Of a stretch of DNA of 24,095 bases, positions 5,797 through 13,589 are shown piece by piece. Positions within the stretch are counted from its first letter, which is position 1, and each line of letters begins with the position of its first letter. Under the pieces are notes generated by a model. That model saw only the letters and a list, made by a program, of their open reading frames with translations. It was not told where the DNA came from and ran no database searches. A program made the translations under genes and the position numbers. The stretch is taken from NCBI GenBank assembly GCA_002329125.1, contig DCXX01000120.1:17469-41563 (forward strand). The letters run 5' to 3'. Source of the DNA: Fidelibacterota bacterium UBA2125. Lineage in GTDB: Bacteria; Fidelibacterota; Marinisomatia; Marinisomatales; S15-B10.

Positions 5797-8070
5797 TCAT
5801 AATCCCAGAACTTTGTCTACCAGCTTAACCATGTCGAGAACATTTAATTTTGAATCGTGATTCATATCAGCTTTGGCTCTTTCATCATCAGATGCAGAAT
5901 CGGGCCACATCAATAAATCAGCCAGTTTCAACAGATCAGCAACATCGATGAGACAATCACCCGTGAGATCTCCAGAAGAGACATCAAGAACTGGATAGGT
6001 CAAAAGTTGAAGATCATCAATATAGAAACCGTCCTCTTCACTGTAATCATCAGACCTTAGTACGAAACGGATAAAAACTTCACCGAACCCCTCGAAAGCA
6101 CCAAAATCAATGGTTTCTTTGACCCAATCTGTCTGCTTTCCGTCATATACAAACATTCCTTTGGGCTGTCCACTACCTGATCCTGTGGATTTCTTAGTGT
6201 ATTTACCCGGTAAGGAAATCCAGGGACCGCCATTAGCCTTCGCTTCAATGGAAACACCATCGTAGTCATCTTCAATATCCCATTTTGCCCAGAAGACCAG
6301 TCGGCTGTTGGAAGCATTAGTAAGATCGACGGGAGAATCAATCACCAGACTCATGGCACTGTTGGAACTGTAGTTACCACTGGGGCTGTCCGTTATAGAT
6401 GCTGAACCACTATAAGCCTCGTTCGAGAAACCCCAGGATGATTGACGCCATTGGTTCATATCCGACTCGCCATCTTCGCTGAAACTGATGTCAGGCGTAC
6501 CAATAATAAATTCTACAGTGTCGATATAAACCGCCCTGTTGTCATCGGTGAAATGAAAAACCAAGCCGCTAGAACAACCGCGGGGAACTTTGGTTGAAAA
6601 AGCGACCGGTACAGTCACCGTGTCAGTCAAAAATTCGCGCCTTTCAACAGTACCAAGATTCATGAATATGGAATCTGTTTCCACGGCGCTGTTCAAGGAA
6701 CTAACGGCGGCCGTAACATTTCCCAGACTTTCCCTCAGGCCTTTATTCCGGAAAGCCACTTTCCTTGACCCTGTCTCGCCAGGTTGGAAATAGAGGCTAT
6801 CTAATCCAATAAGATCAGCCTGCATAACCGTCCCAGCCACTTTTGCAAAGTAGCTGTTTGGCCAAAGATTTTCTTGACACAACGGTCCAATTCTATCGGT
6901 GGATGGCCAAAAACCATCTAGAAAATCTCCCACCTCAGGGGTAAATGCAATCATCCCCTCTTTTTCATAGGAATAGTCAACGGCATCACCGTTAACTGCG
7001 TAGCCAACTGTTTCAATACCTGTCCCCACATGGTATTGATTCAATCTGGTCATCTCTCTGCCAAATTGCCTGAACATTGAGATGTCCGGCTCAGGAGGAT
7101 AGGAGCCATCACCGTAGGGATGGATCAGTAGATTATAGTATGTATGATAGTGCAGTACATTCCTAAATCTTTTACCCTCCATAAAATCCCGGAGAACTGA
7201 CGATTCAGCTTCAGAAAAGGCCTCACTGCCCCTATATACTCCAGAGCATGGATCAGGACTCGATCCTTCGTCGTTGGCACCCCACATATAGCTGAAGTTC
7301 CGATTTAGGTCAATTCCGCGAGTTGTCCCTTCTCCGCAGTTCGTATCTTTTCTGTTCTTTCTGTGCATGCCACCCCCTTCTGGCGCTATAGTCTGGTTAT
7401 AGACGTAACCATCGGGATTAACACAAGGTACGAACCACAACTCGCGGTTATTGAGAATGTCAGTAGGTAATTTTTTTATACCATAGTTTTTGCAAAGATG
7501 ATGAATAAAATAGATAAGATTCATCATGCCAACTGGTTCCCGGGCATGGGTAAGACCCGTATAAAGGATGCGCGATTCCAACTCCTCATTGCTGTTTTCA
7601 TCAAGATCAACGTTATCAGAAACTTTCACGGTCCAGATATCCCTACCTTCTACTGATTTTCCGATACTCATTTTCTCAGAGACAAGATTGGGGTAAAGAA
7701 AATGAAGCGTGTCAAGTTCTGCCTCCATTTCCGCCAGGGTGTAGTTCCCACCCATAGAGCCCAGTTTAAAATCTTCATAGGTCCGGAATCTTCGGTCAAA
7801 ACGGGATTGATAGAATTCGAGAAGATTTGGCTCCAATACCTCCACCTCAAAACCTTGCGATTCCAGCCTGGCCACTTCCACCTCACTGGCTGTCAATTCT
7901 ACGTAAACACCACGCTTGTGTCGGATGTGATCCATGGGAATACCGGACTCAGCGATTGTCGTCAACTGTTGAGGTACAGTATAATATACCCTCACCAGCT
8001 CATATACATCCTCGGCAAAAACAATCTGCATACAAAACAGAAGTGTGGCGAAAGAGACAATAATCTTCAT
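5797..8070 (-). CDS. Secreted M14 zinc carboxypeptidase with C-terminal dockerin-like domain
   Basis: Exported metallocarboxypeptidase of 757 residues. A signal peptide (1-19, cleavage near VFA-ED) and a propeptide-like segment (to about 105) precede the M14 domain (about 110-415). Zinc ligands are H175 and E178 (THAREP) and H309 (YHTYYNLL). N256 and R257 (DLNRNF) match the substrate-carboxylate binders, and E379 (FTPEVG) is the catalytic Glu. A beta-rich linker (about 420-530) and a jelly-roll-like domain (about 535-690, ending in FYIDDLQLL) follow. The last 60 residues contain two Ca-loop repeats (DLTGDCLIDVAD and DMNHDSKLNVLD), like type I dockerins. No cohesin gene is in the window. The ATG at 8070 gives the intact signal peptide. 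It is probably a separate unit from the respiratory cluster, although only 85 bases lie between. Confidence 0.92.
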   Translation of the reverse strand: MKIIVSFATLLFCMQIVFAEDVYELVRVYYTVPQQLTTIAESGIPMDHIRHKRGVYVELTASEVEVARLESQGFEVEVLEPNLLEFYQSRFDRRFRTYEDFKLGSMGGNYTLAEMEAELDTLHFLYPNLVSEKMSIGKSVEGRDIWTVKVSDNVDLDENSNEELESRILYTGLTHAREPVGMMNLIYFIHHLCKNYGIKKLPTDILNNRELWFVPCVNPDGYVYNQTIAPEGGGMHRKNRKDTNCGEGTTRGIDLNRNFSYMWGANDEGSSPDPCSGVYRGSEAFSEAESSVLRDFMEGKRFRNVLHYHTYYNLLIHPYGDGSYPPEPDISMFRQFGREMTRLNQYHVGTGIETVGYAVNGDAVDYSYEKEGMIAFTPEVGDFLDGFWPSTDRIGPLCQENLWPNSYFAKVAGTVMQADLIGLDSLYFQPGETGSRKVAFRNKGLRESLGNVTAAVSSLNSAVETDSIFMNLGTVERREFLTDTVTVPVAFSTKVPRGCSSGLVFHFTDDNRAVYIDTVEFIIGTPDISFSEDGESDMNQWRQSSWGFSNEAYSGSASITDSPSGNYSSNSAMSLVIDSPVDLTNASNSRLVFWAKWDIEDDYDGVSIEAKANGGPWISLPGKYTKKSTGSGSGQPKGMFVYDGKQTDWVKETIDFGAFEGFGEVFIRFVLRSDDYSEEDGFYIDDLQLLTYPVLDVSSGDLTGDCLIDVADLLKLADLLMWPDSASDDERAKADMNHDSKLNVLDMVKLVDKVLGL

Positions 8071-8155
8071 CTCGAGTAAAATTAATCAACTCACCATTGA
8101 TATCAAATGGAGCCTCTTAATGGAATTGACACAAACTCGAGGCCTAGAGAAAAAC

Positions 8156-8692
8156 CTAAAAATAAAGCATCACGTAAACCAGAGCACCTGTAACACTGAC
8201 ATAAAGCCATATCGGCAGAGTGACTTTTGCAATCTTGCGGTGTCTGGTGACATTCATGGTCCATCCACGATAAAGGGTAACCATTGCAAGGGGCAGTATC
8301 ACAGATGCAAGAATGATGTGCGTAAACAGGATAAAGAAATAGAGTGCCTGCCATTCACCAGAATAGTGGGCAGGACCACTTTTGAACCAGTGATAAATGA
8401 CATAAGTAACCAGAAAAAGAGCTGACGTTCCAAAAGCTGTAAGCATTGTCTTTTTATGAAGAGTAATATTGTTTTGGCGAATAAAAATGTAAGCCGCCAC
8501 CAAGAGAACGATTGTGATCAAGTTCAAAATGGCGTTAACGGTAGGAAGACCGGAAACATCAACTGCTCCCTCCATCCCCTCCATCCGGGGTCCGAGAGTA
8601 AGAAAAATGACCGCAAGGGCAAGAACGGCTGAAAGGATATAGATAATCCTGAGCCAAAACTGATCTCCGCGAGCCGCTAGTGATACTATTAT
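8156..8692 (-). CDS. DUF420 (YozB/CtaM-like) oxidase assembly membrane protein; probable AUA start
   Basis: Integral membrane protein of the DUF420 family, whose CtaM/YozB members are needed for haem A-type oxidase function. The helices include NAILNLITIVLLVAAYIFI, a His-bearing TYVIYHWF segment, FFILFTHIILASVILPLAMV with the conserved THI, and a C-terminal VTRHRKIAK then PIWLYVSVTGALVYVML. The first ATG in frame is at 8584, giving 142 residues with no ribosome site. Upstream, the same frame stays open and encodes a good extra helix (RIIYILSAVLALAVIFLTLG) of the kind found in Bacteroidetes relatives, but with no ATG, GTG or TTG. AGAGGTGA precedes ATA at 8692, which overlaps the sco stop as ATAA. 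I therefore extend to 8692 (178 residues). The family is sure; the start is inferred. Confidence 0.8.
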   Translation of the reverse strand: MIVSLAARGDQFWLRIIYILSAVLALAVIFLTLGPRMEGMEGAVDVSGLPTVNAILNLITIVLLVAAYIFIRQNNITLHKKTMLTAFGTSALFLVTYVIYHWFKSGPAHYSGEWQALYFFILFTHIILASVILPLAMVTLYRGWTMNVTRHRKIAKVTLPIWLYVSVTGALVYVMLYF

Positions 8693-9279
8693 AGTGTCAC
8701 CTCTGCCAGTAGTTCAGCGTCACGCCACAGTTGTTGCATTTCCTCAAGCTCTGAACTGATGTAATACCCTCTGATTCTCGCCTTGCCATCAAGAAGGATG
8801 AAGCGGGTACTGTGAAAAATAGGATCTTCAACAGAACCGACTTTGAACCCATCAACGGCGAGTTTGTGGATCGCTTCTTTATCTCCTGTGAGGAAATGCC
8901 ATTTGTCATAGTCTGCTCCGTATCGTTGGCCGTATTCACGAAGGATTTCAGGCGTATCGTACTCGGGATTCACAGAAACTGAGAGAAGATTAAGGTCCGA
9001 TGCATTTGCAAACCGAGACTGGAGTTCAGCGAACTGGCTTGTCATCACCGGGCACGGTCCGGCACAAGTGGTGAAAATGAAGTCAGCAACCCACACTTTC
9101 CCATAGAGATCTTCCTTACCAAATTCGTCTCCGTTCTGATCAGTGAGCCGGAAATCAATCAGTTCTCCCAAGACTGGTAACTCGTCCTTTTTATTCTCTG
9201 GACGTCTTAGGCTCACTACAAGAATTATGACACCAAAAGTGACGAAAAACCAAAGATGTTTGTCCTTCAGAAAAGACAT
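8689..9279 (-). CDS. Sco1/SenC-type copper chaperone for CuA assembly
   Basis: Membrane-anchored thioredoxin-fold protein of 196 residues that delivers copper to, or reduces, the CuA site of oxidase subunit II. A single N-terminal anchor spans about 9-24. The copper ligands are visible: C72 and C76 in TTCAGPCPVM and H156 in IFHSTRF. The frame is open to a TTG at 9294, but that TTG is part of GAGGAGG, a strong ribosome site for the ATG at 9279, which is the start chosen. It lies 42 bases after ctaAB, and its TAA overlaps the proposed ATA start of the DUF420 gene. Position among oxidase genes and the intact ligand set make the role secure. Confidence 0.94.
   Translation of the reverse strand: MSFLKDKHLWFFVTFGVIILVVSLRRPENKKDELPVLGELIDFRLTDQNGDEFGKEDLYGKVWVADFIFTTCAGPCPVMTSQFAELQSRFANASDLNLLSVSVNPEYDTPEILREYGQRYGADYDKWHFLTGDKEAIHKLAVDGFKVGSVEDPIFHSTRFILLDGKARIRGYYISSELEEMQQLWRDAELLAEVTL
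8697..8704 (-). promoter_or_regulatory. Shine-Dalgarno inside the sco 3' end, serving an ATA start
   Basis: AGAGGTGA on the minus strand lies within the last codons of sco, with seven bases between its GAGG core and ATA at 8692. No other start codon lies within its reach in the DUF420 frame, so it supports initiation at AUA. Confidence 0.5.
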
Positions 9280-9285
9280 TTTATT

Positions 9286-9292
9286 CCTCCTC
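9286..9292 (-). promoter_or_regulatory. Shine-Dalgarno deciding the sco start
   Basis: GAGGAGG on the minus strand, six bases before the ATG at 9279. It rules out the in-frame TTG at 9294, which overlaps it. Confidence 0.75.
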
Positions 9293-9321
9293 AACGAAAT
9301 AAATGTGAACTGGATCTGTCA

Positions 9322-11250
9322 TTACAGTAAACTTCGATCAATAACCAAGATAACGAGCAACAACGGAAGATAGATAATAGATCCCGCTAGGAGGCGGCGC
9401 GCTCTCACTTCCGTCCACCCTCTTGAGGCATCGATGGCTAGTGCAAGAAAAGTGACGCCAGACAATAGTGATCCCCACAAAAAGACCTGGCCGGCAATTC
9501 CGCTCAAATGTAGCGATGTTGTACAAAGAATGAGAAGGGCGCAGAACACAACGGAATATACAGATGTTTTCGTCATTGACGGCTCTACCACAGGAAGCAT
9601 TTTGAAACCAATCCGCCCATAATCATTCCTGTGGAGCCAGGCAATGGCGTAAAAATGGGGAATCTGCCACAGAAACAAAATTCCGAAAAGAATCCAGCCA
9701 CCTGTTTCAAGATTCCCGCTTGCTGCGAGCCAACCGCCAAGGGGAGGTAACGCCCCCGGAATAGCGCCGATGAGCGTATTCCATGTTGTCTTCATTTTCA
9801 GTGGCGTATAGACGATGAGATAGAGAAAAAGTGTCAGAAAAGCAACAAAGGCAACTGGAACGCTCACAGTTGACAAAAGATAGATTAAACCAGCAGCTGA
9901 AAGAAAGATACCAAACCATCGGGCCTTTGATGCCTTGATTCTACCCGATGGAATAGGGCGCCTTAGGGTTCTTTTCATCTGACCGTCCAAAGTTCGTTCA
10001 ATATATTGGTTTAATGCTCCGACGCCAGCTGCAACAAAGGTTGTGCCCACTATGGTATTAATCAGAAGCCACGGATCAGTCAAAATTGACCTTTCCGATT
10101 CCACAGCACCGAGATAAAAACCTATAATGGTTGATACGAGGACCAACCAGATAATCCTCGGTTTTGTTAATTCCCAAAAGGCTGATAATTGACTCTTCAG
10201 CCCGGGAACTTTTGTATCAGTATCAAGCGGATGTTGAAAGAAGGTTTGGAACTGACCTTCAGGAACATACATCCGCAGAGAGCGGAGAGTCAGAAAGAAT
10301 GAAGTTCCCAGCATCAGAGCTCCTGTCCAAACATGAAAAGTGGTGATGAAAGGTGCCTTGACACTCCAAATAACTAAATCCGCCAACACAATTTGAGTCA
10401 GCAACAAAAGGTCGAGGAACAGGACAGGTAGAAAGAGTCTATCTTCCTTGCGCTGATGTCTGAATGCCCGAACCGTCAGTCCTGTTGCGGCGCTTAAAAC
10501 AAGAATCGCCCCAAACCGGTGGAGAAGATGAATGACCACTTGAGTCATGGTGACCGGTTCCAACCCCAGATTGAAACGGCCATAGTTGATGCTCGAAAGC
10601 ATCATATTGTTGAGAACAGGGATTACTTTCCCGTCGGCGAGAGGAAAATCCAGTATTGCCAGACCCGACCCTGTGTGGCGCATGAGGGCACCTAAAATCA
10701 GCTGAACATAAATCAACCCGGTCAGAACTATGCTCCACCGGACAAAGGATTCATTTTCAGATTTGGCCAAGATGGTTCTTGAGGAGTTCCATTCTTTTGA
10801 AAGAGAATAGGTGATGGCAATGATGATACAGAAAAAAGTTTGTGCCAGAATACCATGCGTCATTGATATAATAGTGGGAAGCAAAAACAATACCGTTAAT
10901 CCACCTAAGATTCCCTGAGCTATGACCGTCCCCAGGGAGAACCAGCCGAGTTTCTTCATCCACAATCGCGGTTCCACTTTCCAGAGCCAGATTGAAAGAA
11001 CAAGTGTCAGAAAACCGACAAAAGAGGCAAAAAGTCTGTGAAGGTGTTCGTAGAAAATTCCTCCCACCCATTTTGAATAAGGGAAAGTAAACATCAATTC
11101 TCCGTAAGTGTTAGGCCAGTCAGGTACGGAGAGCCCTGAACCAGTACTGGTGACCAATCCACCAGCAAAGATGAGCCCTAACGTAGAAAAGGCGGTAAAC
11201 TTAGAATACCGCCTTAGCCAGGTTTCTGAACTGTTACTGTTCTTAGCCAC
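9322..11250 (-). CDS. ctaAB: Fused haem A synthase and protohaem IX farnesyltransferase (CtaA-CtaB)
   Basis: One 642-residue polypeptide joins the two haem A biosynthetic enzymes. Residues 1 to about 325 are CtaA (haem O to haem A). Its haem-ligand His residues are in YEHLHR (H69, H71), at H132 (THGILAQ), in VIHLLHR (H241, H244) and at H306 (TFHVWTG). Residues of about 355-642 are CtaB, the UbiA-fold haem O synthase. It has the prenyl-diphosphate motif ALNQYIERTLDGQMKRT (412-428), the PIPSGRI segment, GAIPGALPPLGGWLAASG (495-512) and NDYGRIGFKMLPV (542-554). The linker is about 30 residues. The start is GTG at 11250. Usually these are two genes; here product channelling within one protein is plausible but inferred. 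It lies between coxII and sco. Confidence 0.93.
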   Translation of the reverse strand: MAKNSNSSETWLRRYSKFTAFSTLGLIFAGGLVTSTGSGLSVPDWPNTYGELMFTFPYSKWVGGIFYEHLHRLFASFVGFLTLVLSIWLWKVEPRLWMKKLGWFSLGTVIAQGILGGLTVLFLLPTIISMTHGILAQTFFCIIIAITYSLSKEWNSSRTILAKSENESFVRWSIVLTGLIYVQLILGALMRHTGSGLAILDFPLADGKVIPVLNNMMLSSINYGRFNLGLEPVTMTQVVIHLLHRFGAILVLSAATGLTVRAFRHQRKEDRLFLPVLFLDLLLLTQIVLADLVIWSVKAPFITTFHVWTGALMLGTSFFLTLRSLRMYVPEGQFQTFFQHPLDTDTKVPGLKSQLSAFWELTKPRIIWLVLVSTIIGFYLGAVESERSILTDPWLLINTIVGTTFVAAGVGALNQYIERTLDGQMKRTLRRPIPSGRIKASKARWFGIFLSAAGLIYLLSTVSVPVAFVAFLTLFLYLIVYTPLKMKTTWNTLIGAIPGALPPLGGWLAASGNLETGGWILFGILFLWQIPHFYAIAWLHRNDYGRIGFKMLPVVEPSMTKTSVYSVVFCALLILCTTSLHLSGIAGQVFLWGSLLSGVTFLALAIDASRGWTEVRARRLLAGSIIYLPLLLVILVIDRSLL

Positions 11251-11282
11251 CGCTGAATTGAGGTGGATGCGTCAGAAAATAA

Positions 11283-12224
11283 TTACCACTCTTCTCCCCA
11301 GTCATCGTCCTCATCATCAGCTTTCTCTTTTTCAGCTTTAGCCACTTCAGCCTGTGACAGAGCCTGGAATGCCAGTTCTTCAGCGTCGCGGGCATTACCT
11401 TTTTTCAAAGCATCGATCACCTGACTTAGTGTGTATTCCGCATCAAGAGTATAGTCGTAGTCATCCACTTCCTGAACGATAGTCAATGTATTCATATAGG
11501 CTTCATATCCCCGCTGAGTGTGGACGTGGACAAATCCTTTCATTTGATAATGGCTATTACCGCACAGCTGTGCACAGGCAATCTCCCAAGACCCTGTCTG
11601 AGTCGGTGTGAACCATGTAGGAATCCTTATACCAGGAATAGCGTCCTGTTTAATGCGCATGACTGGAATGGAGAAACTGTGTATAACATCCCGAGTTGTC
11701 AGCTCTACAATAATATTTTTATCCACAGGTAAATGAAGATGTCCTTGTGTGGGAATGATGTCATCTTTAGCAGCTTCATCCTTTCGATCGATGCCGATGA
11801 AATTAAGAGCCTCATCATCGATCAGATCCGGAGAGGTGCGACCGAAAATACCATCCTCACCTGGATACAGTATGTTCCACTTGAACTGCTGAGCAACAAC
11901 ACGGATTACTTCAGCATTTTCCCTTTCAGGAATCTCTTCCACTCTGCTCGCCCATACAGGAAAAGATAAAGCGACAAGGATAATAATTTCAAAAATAGCC
12001 ACACCGGCCTCAGAGTATGTTGAAAAGTGACTGGTGATCCCCTTAGGATTAGCATTTGGATTCCTTTTTCTTCGAAACCGTATGAGGGTATAAATAAAAA
12101 AGGCACCCCAGCCAACATAGAGAATCATCATCAGAATATGAATCCATGAAATAACACTATCTATAGCAGGTGCTTGAGCAGAATAAGCCGCGGGCAATCC
12201 AAATTTATGAAGTAATTCCAGCAT
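11283..12224 (-). CDS. ctaC: Cytochrome c oxidase subunit II with acidic C-terminal extension
   Basis: Carries the CuA centre that accepts electrons from the donor protein. Two N-terminal helices (about 24-49 and 73-91) anchor a cupredoxin domain in the periplasm. CuA ligands are H182 (IHSFSIP) and C217, C221, H225 and M228 in CAQLCGNSHYQM; the usual Glu between the Cys residues is Gln219. QQFKWNILYPG (112-122) is the aromatic donor-docking stretch. The domain ends near 245; about 68 more residues form an acidic helical tail ending DDEDDDWGEEW. No covalent haem site is present, so this is not a caa3 subunit II. The ATG at 12224 overlaps the upstream stop (TAATG). It sits last in the structural oxidase block, after subunits I, III and IV. 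Confidence 0.94.
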   Translation of the reverse strand: MLELLHKFGLPAAYSAQAPAIDSVISWIHILMMILYVGWGAFFIYTLIRFRRKRNPNANPKGITSHFSTYSEAGVAIFEIIILVALSFPVWASRVEEIPERENAEVIRVVAQQFKWNILYPGEDGIFGRTSPDLIDDEALNFIGIDRKDEAAKDDIIPTQGHLHLPVDKNIIVELTTRDVIHSFSIPVMRIKQDAIPGIRIPTWFTPTQTGSWEIACAQLCGNSHYQMKGFVHVHTQRGYEAYMNTLTIVQEVDDYDYTLDAEYTLSQVIDALKKGNARDAEELAFQALSQAEVAKAEKEKADDEDDDWGEEW

Positions 12225-12493
12225 TAATTAAATTTCCCGTTTCCGTTTTCTGAATCATACATATTAGTCACATCATCAACTTTTTTCTCACGACGTACCA
12301 AAAAGATAAAAAATGTGGCAATTCCACTGAGAACGGTACCCGTCACACCAATAAGGGCAATGATGGCCAAATTAAGGCTTTCCGTCATGGGATGATCTGC
12401 TGGAGCACCGTAGCAGACAGCGCAGGCCGAAAGAATTTTAGGCGTAATGAAAAAAAAGAGCATAACCACTGTAATTATAGTCAATCTTTTCAT
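12224..12493 (-). CDS. Small membrane protein with exported CxxC (CAVCYG) motif
   Basis: An 89-residue protein with a signal-peptide-like N-terminus (4-22), then ACAVCYG with C24 and C27, a short PADHPMTESLN loop, one membrane helix (about 42-66) and a charged cytoplasmic tail. The predicted topology puts the CxxC pair on the periplasmic side. I do not know a named family, but I recall similar short proteins with a C-x-V-C-[FY]-G motif beside oxidase genes in other bacteria. A role in copper or thiol handling during CuA/CuB assembly is inference. The ATG at 12493 overlaps the upstream stop (ATGA), and the stop overlaps ctaC (TAATG), so it is tightly coupled to subunit II. Confidence 0.75.
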   Translation of the reverse strand: MKRLTIITVVMLFFFITPKILSACAVCYGAPADHPMTESLNLAIIALIGVTGTVLSGIATFFIFLVRREKKVDDVTNMYDSENGNGKFN

Positions 12494-12684
12494 AAGTAAC
12501 TCACCTCTCTAAACTTCTTTAGGAACCTAATACCGTAAACGATCAAACCAACACCCGCAAAAAAGGATAGAAAACCATATAAAATATAATTTCCGTTATC
12601 CTCCATGAGAGTCCACGCTCCAAAGCCAAAGGCCATAATGGTGGAGACACTGATGAATGCCAGATGAAACGCCTTAAGAGACAA
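12490..12684 (-). CDS. Small two-helix membrane protein of the oxidase cluster
   Basis: A 64-residue protein with two hydrophobic helices (about 5-25 and 33-52) and a basic C-terminus, LKKFREVSYL. The start is TTG at 12684, supported by GGAG six bases upstream; it overlaps the end of the subunit IV gene by 11 bases. No ATG or GTG would keep the first helix. The stop overlaps the next gene (ATGA). No named function is recognised. Position between subunit IV and subunit II suggests an accessory subunit or assembly factor of the oxidase. Confidence 0.7.
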   Translation of the reverse strand: MSLKAFHLAFISVSTIMAFGFGAWTLMEDNGNYILYGFLSFFAGVGLIVYGIRFLKKFREVSYL

Positions 12685-12982
12685 TTTCTACTCCAACCTG
12701 ATCACCAATAGTTCCATAAGTAATAAAAAAGAGCGCCAGAAGCAAAACTAGTGTTATAACCAGCAATAGATATATTAATCTTTTCTCATGGGCCAGATGC
12801 ATGAAGAAGCTCGCTACCAAGGAGCCTTTGGTGGCCGCAATGACCATGGCAATTATAATAGCAAAACCGATACCCACTTTCAGAGAGGCCACTGCCACTG
12901 TTACAGCAGTCAATATAGCCAAAGCACCGAAAACCTTGAGGTAAAGATTAATTTCTTTCTTTAAATCTTGTGTCACATCCAT
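12674..12982 (-). CDS. ctaF: Cytochrome c oxidase subunit IV family protein
   Basis: A 102-residue protein with three membrane helices matching the prokaryotic COX4 family (caa3/quinol oxidase type). The most recognisable element is GSLVASFFMHLAHEKRLIYL (53-72), with its conserved FMHL. It is an accessory subunit that helps stabilise the catalytic core; it carries no cofactor. The ATG at 12982 is preceded by GAGGTGAT, a good ribosome site. It lies eight bases after the subunit III stop and overlaps the next small gene by 11 bases. Confidence 0.9.
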   Translation of the reverse strand: MDVTQDLKKEINLYLKVFGALAILTAVTVAVASLKVGIGFAIIIAMVIAATKGSLVASFFMHLAHEKRLIYLLLVITLVLLLALFFITYGTIGDQVGVEIVS

Positions 12983-12990
12983 ACATCACC

Positions 12991-13584
12991 TCACAATAGA
13001 TAAAGTGCTGGAAAAAGAAAGATCCAAATAATATCAACAAAGTGCCAGTATAGTCCCGCAACTTCAATTCGATTCAAGAATTGCTCTGGATCGGTATCCC
13101 ACATCTTGGATCCTGGTCCCCAAAGATAACCGTTTACGATCAGTCCTCCAACGACGTGCAGTGCATGCAATCCAGTCAGCACAAAATAGATTGCAAAAAA
13201 ATTGTGAGAGCTTGGAATGTGATGATGCTCGATTTTCGGCATATACTCAAAAAGTACCTTCACCACAAGAAAAACGAGCCCAAGCAAGATCGTTAGCCCC
13301 ATATACATTTTGTACTTTTTCAGATCGTTCATCCTAAGAGAAGCCCAAGACATCACTACGGTGACACTTGAAAGAATAAGAACAAATGTATTAAAAGTGC
13401 CAATTGGGACACTCAGTTCTTCCGACCCCACAAACCATGAAGTTGCCCCGCTACGAAGCAAAATATAGGCGGAAAAAAGGCCTCCAAAAAGCATCACTTC
13501 CGACGCTAGAAAAAGCCATATTCCTAATTTCGCATTATAGAGCCCCGTATCGGGTCGAACTGTAACTGTGTATGGTATCTGCAT
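12991..13584 (-). CDS. ctaE: Cytochrome c oxidase subunit III
   Basis: A 197-residue, five-helix form of subunit III (the short bacterial type lacking the first two helices). Landmarks are GIWLFLASEVMLFGGLFSAY (22-41) with the conserved Glu, HALHVVGGLIVNGYLWG (near 140-155) and the C-terminal YWHFVDIIWIFLFPALYLL. It contains no redox centre and stabilises subunit I. The ATG at 13584 is five bases after the ctaD stop. Confidence 0.94.
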   Translation of the reverse strand: MQIPYTVTVRPDTGLYNAKLGIWLFLASEVMLFGGLFSAYILLRSGATSWFVGSEELSVPIGTFNTFVLILSSVTVVMSWASLRMNDLKKYKMYMGLTILLGLVFLVVKVLFEYMPKIEHHHIPSSHNFFAIYFVLTGLHALHVVGGLIVNGYLWGPGSKMWDTDPEQFLNRIEVAGLYWHFVDIIWIFLFPALYLL

Positions 13585-13589
13585 CTTTT

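Noticed and set aside
9280..9294. TTG start for sco at 9294
   Set aside because: This TTG is part of the GAGGAGG ribosome site for the ATG at 9279.
11283..12224. Subunit II as a caa3 type with fused cytochrome c
   Set aside because: The long C-terminal extension contains no CxxCH; it is an acidic helical tail.
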